This document shows, piece by piece, positions 58,008 to 64,000 of a stretch of DNA of 64,000 nt. The stretch spans positions 186,001 to 250,000 of the forward strand of contig NZ_JAPKNH010000006.1 of NCBI RefSeq assembly GCF_026344005.1. The letters run 5' to 3'. The notes below the pieces were generated by a model. It saw only the letters and a program-made list of their open reading frames with translations. It did not search any database and was not told the origin of the DNA. Every line of letters begins with the position of its first letter. The stretch's first letter is position 1. Position numbers and translations under genes: made by a program. The stretch is from Kaistia terrae. GTDB taxonomy: Bacteria > Pseudomonadota > Alphaproteobacteria > Rhizobiales > Kaistiaceae.

Positions 58008-58979
58008 ATGACGCAGGAAAAGATCGCATTGGTGGTTGGGGCTACGGGCGGTGTCGGCGGTGCGGTGGCGCGCGTGCTGGTCGGGCGCGGCTGGACCGTG
58101 CGTGGATTGAACCGCGATCCGGCCGTCGCAGCGACGAAGGCCGGCGGGGAGGGCATCGAATGGGTCAAGGGCGACGCCATGAACGCAGGCGACGTCGTTG
58201 CGGCGGCGCAGGGCGCCTCGATCATCTTCCATGGTGCCAACCCGCCCGGCTATCGCAACTGGAAAGGGCTTGCGCTACCGATGCTGGAGAGCACGATTGC
58301 TGCGGCGAAGGCGGTTGGCGCGCGTATCGTGTTCCCCGGCACTGTCTATAATTTCGGGCCCGACGTGCTTCCTTTGATCGATGAAGGTTCGCCGCAGAAG
58401 CCAACCACCCGCAAAGGAAAAATCCGGGTCGCCATGGAGGATCGGCTGCGCGAGACGGCGGCAGCCGGCACGCCGGTGCTGATCGTTCGCGCCGGCGACT
58501 TCTTCGGACCGCATGCCGGCAACAACTGGTTTGCCTCCGGCATCGCCGCAGCCGGTGCGCCGGTGAAGGTCATCCGCTACCCCGGCAAGCGCGATATCGG
58601 CCATGATTGGGCCTATCTGCCGGACCTGGCCGAAACGATGGTGCAACTGATCGAGCGCGCTGACGAATTGGCGCCGTTCGAGGTGTTCCATTTCCGCGGC
58701 CACTATTTCGAGCGCGGCGTCGATATCTCGAGGGGCGTCGCGGCGGCGATCGGCCGGCCGGAAATGAAGATCCGCGCTTTCCCGTGGTTCGCCGTCTATC
58801 TCGGCTCGCCGTTCGTCGAGATGTTCAAGGAACTGATCGAGATGCGCTATCTCTGGATGGAGCGGCTCGAACTCGACAATCGCAAGCTGGTGTCGTTCCT
58901 GGGCAAGGAACCGCACACGCCCTTGTCCGAAGCCCTGCGGACGACTCTCATCGGCATGGGGGCGATGCAGCGGGCCTGA
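58008..58979 (+). CDS. NAD(P)-binding oxidoreductase/epimerase family protein
   Basis: The 323-residue extended-SDR-like product starts MTQEKIALVVGATGGVGGAVARVL with the glycine motif GATGGVG. GRGWTVRGLNRDP contains the Arg that contacts NADP. It has VFPGTVYNFGPDVLPLIDEGSPQKPTTRKGKIRVAMEDRL, close to the atypical YxxxK region in this family (Tyr and Lys spaced differently), and a NmrA-like C-terminus. AGGAG lies upstream. The divergent LysR gene is its likely regulator. Confidence 0.8.
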   Translation: MTQEKIALVVGATGGVGGAVARVLVGRGWTVRGLNRDPAVAATKAGGEGIEWVKGDAMNAGDVVAAAQGASIIFHGANPPGYRNWKGLALPMLESTIAAAKAVGARIVFPGTVYNFGPDVLPLIDEGSPQKPTTRKGKIRVAMEDRLRETAAAGTPVLIVRAGDFFGPHAGNNWFASGIAAAGAPVKVIRYPGKRDIGHDWAYLPDLAETMVQLIERADELAPFEVFHFRGHYFERGVDISRGVAAAIGRPEMKIRAFPWFAVYLGSPFVEMFKELIEMRYLWMERLELDNRKLVSFLGKEPHTPLSEALRTTLIGMGAMQRA

Positions 58980-58985
58980 GGCGTT

Positions 58986-60104
58986 TCAGAGGCTGCCGGC
59001 GTGCTGAAGGGCGCGGATACGGTCGGCCAGACCCGTCGGCGCCGCGTCTTCTTCTTCCGGCGGAGGTGGGGGCAACAGGGTGACAAGGCTCGGCCCCTCG
59101 TGCCGTTCCTGCGCCATGCGCGCCACGGCGGCGCCAAATTCGATCAGCTTGCCGCGCAGCAATGCCGTTTCTTCGGCGCTTGCCGTTCCCGCGTGCTGCT
59201 TGAGGGTGTCGATCTTGGTCTCGAGGGTGTGGTTCACGCCTTCCAGCACGGTAATCCGCTGTTCCAGGTCGCTTTTTTCGTCGCGCAGCGCCAGCCCACC
59301 CATCACGGCCGCTTCGGCGTCGACGAGGCGGAGGGATAGATCCTGAATCTTGGCATGGGCCTCCGAGAGGTCGGCCTCGCGAAGCTTCAGTTCGGCGATC
59401 GCGGCGCGCATGGTCGCCCCGCTCTCCGTCTCGCGCTCGCTCTGTTCCTCGATGCGGCGCCGCTCGATCGCCAGATTGGCCTTGAGCGTCGACATCTCGC
59501 TCTCGAAGCCGGCGCTCGCGACCTCATCCACGGTCGTCGTCATCTTCACGGCAGCCAGGGCGTCGCGCAGATTGTCGAGCTCGGTGTCGCGGGCGATGAT
59601 CTCCAGCCGCTGTGTCTCGCGCTCGGCCGTCAGATCGCGCAGCGTCTCTTCGGCAACGGCCAGCTTCTGACGGATCTTGTCGAGGCGCTTTTCGTTGGTG
59701 GCGCGGTCGGTCGCGGCGGTGGCGGAGGCCAGTTCGGCCGCGGCTACCCGCGCTTCCAACTCGACGCGACGGGTTTCCAGCGCGACGATATCATCGGCGG
59801 AAAGCGTTCCCTGCGCGGTCAGATGGGTGATGACTTCGCGCTTGCGGTTGATGTCGATCCACTGCTCGGTCACCTGCGCCTTGAGGCGCTCGATCGTCTG
59901 GTCGTGGCTACGCGTGGAGAGCGCAAAGCTGGCGCGGATCTGGTCCTTTTCCGCCTGGATCTCGGCCCGCGTCATCGGCAGGGTCTGCTCGATATGGCGA
60001 CGGGTAAGGCGGAGCGCCCGGCGCCAGATCGGGGGACCCACAACCAGAGCAAAGATTCCCGCCGACAAAAAGCCGAGTGCGAAATACATCAGAGCTGCAA
60101 TCAA
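58986..60104 (-). CDS. Membrane-anchored coiled-coil protein of unknown function
   Basis: The 372-residue product has one N-terminal membrane helix (about 3-27, MYFALGFLSAGIFALVVGPPIWRRALRL). A very long alpha-helical coiled coil follows (about 45-330) with heptad spacing (EIQAEKDQIRASFALSTRSHDQTIERLKAQ). The tail contains PPPPPEEEDAAP and ends RIRALQHAGSL. It resembles cytoplasm-facing scaffold proteins. The gene is convergent with the oxidoreductase and only 6 bp from its stop. I do not recognise a named family. Confidence 0.68.
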   Translation of the reverse strand: MIAALMYFALGFLSAGIFALVVGPPIWRRALRLTRRHIEQTLPMTRAEIQAEKDQIRASFALSTRSHDQTIERLKAQVTEQWIDINRKREVITHLTAQGTLSADDIVALETRRVELEARVAAAELASATAATDRATNEKRLDKIRQKLAVAEETLRDLTAERETQRLEIIARDTELDNLRDALAAVKMTTTVDEVASAGFESEMSTLKANLAIERRRIEEQSERETESGATMRAAIAELKLREADLSEAHAKIQDLSLRLVDAEAAVMGGLALRDEKSDLEQRITVLEGVNHTLETKIDTLKQHAGTASAEETALLRGKLIEFGAAVARMAQERHEGPSLVTLLPPPPPEEEDAAPTGLADRIRALQHAGSL

Positions 60105-60291
60105 CGGACCGTCTCCGGATGTCGGCTGCGCCTGGGGACATCCGGCCAGCTTGCCAGCGCCCGCCCGCGCGCATGCTTCCTAATGACATCGTCCGAAGCC
60201 GAGAGTCCAGCCACAAGCGTGTGTCGAAGGGTGACCACTATCGGTTCCTGCGACCGTGTTGCACCGCTGCCTTGCGGCTCCCGCCTATAGA

Positions 60292-60867
60292 TCAGAAGGG
60301 GTTCCAGGTCTGGCGGTCGGTGAACTTCAGGTAGCCGACATTGAGACCGAGACGCGCGCCGAGGCCGGAGACGATCGGGACGATGAAGACGTCATCGCGT
60401 GAAAGCACCGTCATGCCGATGCCGCCGACCAGGAATGCCGAGCCGTTGACGCCGCCAAAGCGCGAATAGATCGCGTTGATGGAGGGCAGATTGTAGACCA
60501 GCATCATGACGCGCGAGCCTTCGCCGCCAATGTCCCATCCCAGCGACGGGCCCTGGAAGAAGACCTGATGCTGGCCGGCATTCTTGGTGTAGAGCGTGCC
60601 ATTGCCATAGCGCAGGCCGGCGAACAGCGCGCCCGAACCCTGCTCGCCGAGGACATAGCCATTCGGCTGGCCGTATTTCGATACAGCGTGCTCGACGACG
60701 GAGGCCAAGCCGCCGGAAACCTCGCCGAAGAACTTGTGGCCGGTATTGACGAGCTCGTCCGAGGAATATTGCTGCGGGCTCTGCGCGAAAGCGGGCTGAA
60801 GGGCGAAGAGGGGCGCGGCCAGCGCGATCAGCGCGAGAAGGAAGGAAAGGCGCAGGCTGCGGGTCAT
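60292..60867 (-). CDS. eipA: Envelope integrity protein EipA (DUF1134)
   Basis: The 191-residue product has a signal peptide (MTRSLRLSFLLALIALAAPLFA, cleaved near AFAQ). The DUF1134 core follows: YSSDELVNTGHKFFGEVSGGLASVVEHAVSKYGQPNGYVLGEQGSGALFAGLRYGNGTLYTKNAGQHQVFFQGPSLGWDIGGEGSRVMMLVYNLP-like blocks. Brucella EipA is a periplasmic protein that supports envelope integrity and is under CtrA control. Here I see no TTAA-N7-TTAA box in the 261 bp up to chpT, so such control is not shown. It is divergent from chpT. Confidence 0.85.
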   Translation of the reverse strand: MTRSLRLSFLLALIALAAPLFALQPAFAQSPQQYSSDELVNTGHKFFGEVSGGLASVVEHAVSKYGQPNGYVLGEQGSGALFAGLRYGNGTLYTKNAGQHQVFFQGPSLGWDIGGEGSRVMMLVYNLPSINAIYSRFGGVNGSAFLVGGIGMTVLSRDDVFIVPIVSGLGARLGLNVGYLKFTDRQTWNPF

Positions 60868-61128
60868 GTCGGTCGGCTCTCCTTGGCGCGGCTTCTGTCA
60901 TGGCACGGAACCGATCCCGATGGGCGGAAACCGGCGTTAGGCGCGCGAATCACTCCATATGAGTGTAATTCAAAAAAGGGCGGCATCTTGGCATGCAACG
61001 CCGCAACGGGTTGCTGTCCCAGCAATGGCTGGTGGTTGGGCTGGCGGTTGGCAGCATCGCTGGGCCGGTGTATCCCCAACGCTCCTTTTCCATGCGTTGA
61101 TTCGTGCAAATCAAGGGGATGATGCGTC

Positions 61129-61914
61129 ATGACCAATGAGATCGAACTCGAAGCCCTCGATCTCGCGGCGCTCCTCTGCAGCCGCGTGTGCCACGACATC
61201 ATTTCGCCGGTCGGCGCCATCAACAATGGCCTCGAAGTTCTCGACGAAGAGACCAGCGAAGAGATGAAGGCCTTTGCCTTCGACCTGATCCGCAAGAGCG
61301 CCCGCCAGGCGTCCGCCAAGCTGCAGTTCGCCCGCCTCGCTTTTGGCGCGGCGGGTTCCGCCGGCGCCGAGATCGACATCGGCGACGCGGAGAAGGTGGC
61401 GCGTGGCTACATGGATGGCGAGAAGGCCGAGTTTTCGTGGACAGCGCCGCGCGTGCTGATGCCGAAGAACCAGGTCAAGCTGATCCTCAACCTGGTGCTG
61501 ATGGCGACGGCTGCCGTACCGCGCGGCGGTTCGATCAAGGTGACCATCGAGGGCGAACCGACGAAGCCCGACGTCACGTTCCATTGCACCGGCCCCAGCG
61601 CTCGTATCCCGGCCGCCTTCGCGACGCTGATCCCCGGCACCATCGTCGACGTCAACATCGATGCCCACGCCGTGCAGCCCTATTACGCCGGCCTGCTGGC
61701 GCGCAGCTGCGGCATGAAGGTCGCAGCCGTGCTCGAGGGCGCGGACGTCATCATCACGGCGCGCTACGCCGAGCCGGCGCCCGTCGTGGAAGAGACTCCG
61801 GTCGAAGCATCGGCGCCTGAGACGATGCTCGCCGACGCACCGGATACGGTTGTCGACGCCGCTGAGCCGGTCGCAGTCGCCGCCGTGGCGGACGAGACCA
61901 CAAGCCAGGCCTGA
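61129..61914 (+). CDS. chpT: Histidine phosphotransferase ChpT
   Basis: ChpT takes phosphate from the hybrid kinase CckA and passes it to CtrA and CpdR. The 261-residue product has the phospho-accepting His22 in LLCSRVCHDIISPVGAINNGLEVL, the first helix of the helical hairpin. A degenerate HATPase-like domain follows (about 75-200, LMPKNQVKLILNLVLMATAAV). The C-terminal tail (about 210-261) is Ala/Glu/Pro-rich and probably disordered. It is convergent with ctrA: their terminators (61958 and 62045) lie back to back. Neighbouring ctrA and chpT place the phosphorelay components together. Confidence 0.9.
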   Translation: MTNEIELEALDLAALLCSRVCHDIISPVGAINNGLEVLDEETSEEMKAFAFDLIRKSARQASAKLQFARLAFGAAGSAGAEIDIGDAEKVARGYMDGEKAEFSWTAPRVLMPKNQVKLILNLVLMATAAVPRGGSIKVTIEGEPTKPDVTFHCTGPSARIPAAFATLIPGTIVDVNIDAHAVQPYYAGLLARSCGMKVAAVLEGADVIITARYAEPAPVVEETPVEASAPETMLADAPDTVVDAAEPVAVAAVADETTSQA

Positions 61915-61957
61915 TCGCCTTCCGGACGCGCTCGTCGCGTCCCTGTCGAACCATAAG

Positions 61958-61993
61958 AAAACCGCGCGGATCGGCTGATCGGCGCGGTTTTTT
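61958..61993 (+). terminator. Terminator after chpT
   Basis: The 10-bp stem AAAACCGCGC (61958-61967) with GCGCGGTTTT (61982-61991) is followed by TTG. It carries its own T-run and A-flank, so it may act in both directions. Confidence 0.88.
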
Positions 61994-62044
61994 GTTGTCC
62001 GGATTTTGCCGGCCACAGCGAAGTTCGGCCTGGAAATTCGCGCA

Positions 62045-62076
62045 AGAAAAAAGCCCCGCCGAGGCGGGGCTTTTCA
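62045..62076 (-). terminator. Terminator after ctrA
   Basis: On the minus strand AAGCCCCGCC-TCG-GGCGGGGCTT is followed by TTTT. The stem is 9-10 bp with a 2-3 nt loop. It lies 25 bp after the ctrA stop. Confidence 0.9.
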
Positions 62077-62100
62077 AGTTTCAGCCGGGGGAGGGCCGGC

Positions 62101-62802
62101 TTATGCGCTTGCGCGCATCTGGGCTTCATCGGGCTCGCGCAGCACGTAGCCGCGGCCCCAGACGGTCTCGATGTAGTTGAGGCCCTGGGTCGCCGTCGCC
62201 AGCTTCTTGCGCAGCTTGCAGATGAAGACGTCGATGATCTTCAGTTCGGGCTCGTCCATGCCGCCATAGAGATGGTTCAGGAACATCTCCTTGGTCAGGG
62301 TCGTGCCCTTGCGGAGCGAAAGCAGCTCCAGCATCTGGTATTCCTTGCCCGTCAGATGCACGCGGCTGCCATGAACCTCGACCGTCTTGGTGTCGAGATT
62401 GACCGTCAACTCGCCGGTGATGATGACCGACTGGGCGTGGCCCTTCGAGCGGCGCACGATCGCATGGATGCGCGCAACGAGCTCGTCCTTGTGGAAGGGC
62501 TTGGTCATGTAGTCATCGGCGCCGAAGCCGAGGCCGCGCACCTTGTCCTCGATTCCGGCAAGACCGGAGAGGATCAGGATCGGCGTCTTCACCTTGGCGA
62601 CGCGCAGCGACCGCAGAACCTCGTATCCCGACATGTCGGGCAGGTTCAGGTCGAGCAGAATGATGTCGTAATCGTAGAGCTTGCCGAGATCGACACCCTC
62701 TTCGCCGAGATCCGTCGTGTAGACGTTAAAATTCTCGGACTTGAGCATCAACTCGATGCTCTGCGCCGTGGCGCTGTCGTCCTCGATCAGCAGAACTCGC
62801 AT
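62101..62802 (-). CDS. ctrA: Cell-cycle response regulator CtrA
   Basis: CtrA is the master OmpR/PhoB-type regulator that controls division, flagella and replication in many Alphaproteobacteria. The 233-residue product starts [20 protein letters not shown], has the phospho-acceptor Asp51 in [12 protein letters not shown], Lys in TKPFHKDEL, and a winged-helix DNA-binding domain (about 125-230) with [49 protein letters not shown]. The C-terminus ends ASA; small end residues are part of ClpXP degradation signals in CtrA. fliJ lies divergently. GANTC and half-CtrA sites precede it. RcdA and ChpT are in the same window. Confidence 0.97.
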   Translation of the reverse strand: MRVLLIEDDSATAQSIELMLKSENFNVYTTDLGEEGVDLGKLYDYDIILLDLNLPDMSGYEVLRSLRVAKVKTPILILSGLAGIEDKVRGLGFGADDYMTKPFHKDELVARIHAIVRRSKGHAQSVIITGELTVNLDTKTVEVHGSRVHLTGKEYQMLELLSLRKGTTLTKEMFLNHLYGGMDEPELKIIDVFICKLRKKLATATQGLNYIETVWGRGYVLREPDEAQMRASA

Positions 62803-62878
62803 ACCAATCCCCTCAATTGCCTATCCTGGGCTTGGCGCTCCGGCCTCGAAAACCGGTGCTTGGAAAACGGCTCACCCC

Positions 62879-63047
62879 GATTCGAAGGCTAACACTTAAT
62901 GGTTAACAAATTCTGATTCGTGCTCACAAGGGGTTCAGGCGAATTATTCGGAAATCGCCCAAGCTCTTTGAGATTCCGAACGAATTGGGTGTGGATTGTA
63001 CCCAAACGTTCGAATGCACCAGATCCGGTAACCAATTGGTCGGACTC
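62879..63047 (-). promoter_or_regulatory. ctrA promoter region with GANTC and CtrA half sites
   Basis: Four GANTC (CcrM methylation) sites occur at 62879-62883, 62915-62919, 62972-62976 and 63043-63047, 77-245 bp before the ctrA start. Between the first two lies TTAACCAT (62906-62899 on the minus strand) followed in the complement by TTAA, a CtrA half site. In other Alphaproteobacteria the ctrA promoter is methylation-controlled and autoregulated. TTAA half sites nearer fliJ (63090, 63111, 63155, 63181) have no N7 spacing. The region 62803-63263 contains no gene. Confidence 0.55.
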
Positions 63048-63263
63048 ACGGAATTAGGATGAAGGCACCGCAGATGGGTTTACCCACCCTTAAGCCCTCA
63101 TGCGCCATGATTAACGCGAGACGTAAACGAAAGGTTAGCGCGAGGTCGTCGGCTTAAGGTTTTGACAAGTTTGATGGCCGTTAACCACAGCGGCGACGGA
63201 AAACGTCCCGAGGCCGTCGGCATCGCAGCGCGTCTACGTCTCAGGGTTCAGGGAGTAATGAGT

Positions 63264-63674
63264 ATGAAGTCGCGTGATGGAATCATTCGGCTAAAGCGGT
63301 TCCAGGCCGAAGAAAAGCGGCGCCAGGTCAACCAGATCCAGACCATGGTCGCCGAATTCGAGCGGATGGCGCGGGATCTCGAAGACCAGATCAATGTCGA
63401 GCAGGATCGCGCCGGCATTCGCGATACGTCGCATTTCGCCTATCCGACCTTTGCCAAGGCGGCGATGGCGCGGCGCGACAATCTTCGCGCTTCGGCACAG
63501 GAACTGGAGGCACAGCTCGCGGCGGCGCAGGCCGATCTCGACCTGGCGCTCAGCGATCTCAACAAGGCCGAGCAGATGGCGGCCCGCGATCAGGAGCGCA
63601 GCGCCGCTGTCGACCTTGCCGTGACCCGTCGTCCGGCTCGCACGGCCACGGGTGCCGAGCGTCGTTCCTGGTAG
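63264..63674 (+). CDS. fliJ: Flagellar protein FliJ family
   Basis: The 136-residue product MKSRDGIIRLKRFQAEEKRRQVNQIQ is a long alpha-helical coiled coil (ERMARDLEDQINVEQDRAGI, then NLRASAQELEAQLAAAQADLDLALSDL) with basic and polar heptads, as in FliJ-like export chaperones beside ctrA in rhizobia. HFAYPTFAKAAMARR is a conserved block of this branch. GGGAG lies eight bases before the ATG at 63264; an ATG at 63258 is too close to it, and the open frame from 63162 has no such site. It is divergent from ctrA. Confidence 0.82.
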   Translation: MKSRDGIIRLKRFQAEEKRRQVNQIQTMVAEFERMARDLEDQINVEQDRAGIRDTSHFAYPTFAKAAMARRDNLRASAQELEAQLAAAQADLDLALSDLNKAEQMAARDQERSAAVDLAVTRRPARTATGAERRSW

Positions 63675-63676
63675 GG

Positions 63677-63703
63677 GTTAACGGCGATCCCCGTCGTTAA
63701 CCT
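63677..63703. other. Short inverted repeat between fliJ and the acetyltransferase
   Basis: GGTTAACG (63677-63684) pairs with CGTTAACC (63696-63703) over 8 bp. There is no T-run on either side. It lies right after the fliJ stop and between convergent genes, so it may be a weak terminator or a binding site; both are possible. Confidence 0.4.
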
Positions 63704-63731
63704 TCTGTAACCCTTCCGCTGCCGGTTTGGC

Positions 63732-64000
63732 TCAGGCGGTGGTTTTCGATTCGATCAACGCGACATGCGGGCCTGCCGTTCGGGGCAGGTGGCCGTCGAG
63801 GCGCGGATCGGTCGACACCTCGATGGCGAACTTGAACGGGGTGAAGCCGGATCGCCTGTAGAAGCGCAGGGCGGCCGGATGGTCGAACGAGCAGGTATGG
63901 AGCCAGACGCGCTCCGTATCGCCGTCCCAGGCGACGGCAAGCGCCGCGTTCATCAATTCGCGCGCTGCCCCCGTGCCGGTCGCCTCCGGCACCACGCCGA
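63732..64000 (-). CDS. GNAT-family N-acetyltransferase, C-terminal part (runs off the window)
   Basis: The minus-strand frame enters at the window edge and ends at 63732. It reads GVVPEATGTGAARELMNAAL (acetyl-CoA loop, VxPxxxGxGxA), then RVWLHTCSFDHPAALRFYRRSGFTPFK and ends HVALIESKTTA. The FYRRSGF motif is typical of motif B in GNAT enzymes. The start lies beyond the right edge, so the substrate domain is missing. It is convergent with fliJ. Confidence 0.85.
   Translation of the reverse strand, partial: GVVPEATGTGAARELMNAALAVAWDGDTERVWLHTCSFDHPAALRFYRRSGFTPFKFAIEVSTDPRLDGHLPRTAGPHVALIESKTTA

Noticed and set aside
60868-61128. CtrA box before eipA, as expected from Brucella
   Set aside because: No TTAA-N7-TTAA or close variant was found on either strand in this gap, only scattered AT-rich bases.
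63090-63184. TTAA pairs before fliJ as CtrA boxes
   Set aside because: The spacings are not seven bases; they may be half sites only.

Overview
The window reads as a 64 kb stretch of the core chromosome of an alphaproteobacterium, order Hyphomicrobiales (Rhizobiales). The evidence is high GC with dense, mostly short intergenic gaps, the CtrA cell-cycle circuit (ctrA, chpT, rcdA, trcR), the alpha-type order ybgC-tolQRAB-pal-cpoB-tilS-ftsH, ctrA divergent from fliJ, rluD next to rpoH, zapA-6S RNA-fau, and alphaproteobacterial RNA motifs (a suhB-type sRNA, a serC leader). The genus cannot be fixed from the sequence alone. There is no prophage, transposase, integrase, CRISPR array or rRNA operon. 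Codon use looks uniform.

Layout. 1-7.2 kb: a partial TPR lipoprotein, rpsU, trcR, a small PA-rich membrane protein, a quinone oxidoreductase, a DUF1192 gene, a CtrA-box promoter with a suhB-type sRNA, rcdA, rpmE and an ABC exporter. 7.2-9.8 kb: a repeat-filled gap with a fragment resembling an ABC ATPase gene, then a MotA/MotB-like pair. 10-15.7 kb: a minus-strand central-carbon block read tkt-gap-pgk-fba, with a paired palindromic operator between pgk and fba. 15.9-25.5 kb: DUF4164, zapA, 6S RNA, fau, a YmdB-type phosphoesterase, a degenerate inositol monophosphatase, a ThiE-like gene, a Sel1-repeat protein, yebC and ruvCAB. 25.6-37.5 kb: the Tol-Pal operon, tilS, ftsH, an amber-interrupted cysteine hydrolase, and glmM. 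37.6-49.3 kb: an outer-membrane beta-barrel gene behind a CtrA box, an exported SnoaL-like protein, serC-serA with an RNA leader, an EamA exporter, a DfsB-like protein, a DUF4139 protein, purA and a large proline-rich membrane protein. 49.4-56.9 kb: a methyltransferase, TPP-riboswitch-controlled thiXY, a cyclase-TPR protein, rpoH, rluD and tRNA-Glu. 57-64 kb: a LysR regulator with a divergent NAD(P)-binding protein, a coiled-coil protein, eipA, chpT, ctrA, fliJ and a partial GNAT gene.

The connecting theme is cell-cycle and envelope control. CtrA, its phosphotransferase ChpT and its proteolysis adaptor RcdA all lie here. Perfect or near-perfect TTAA-N7-TTAA boxes sit before the sRNA/rcdA, before the Tol-Pal operon and before the outer-membrane protein. 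The ctrA upstream region has four GANTC (CcrM) sites. The most interesting items are the CtrA-box sRNA promoter beside rcdA, the IMPase that has lost metal ligands, the amber-interrupted hydrolase between ftsH and glmM, and the twin operator between pgk and fba.
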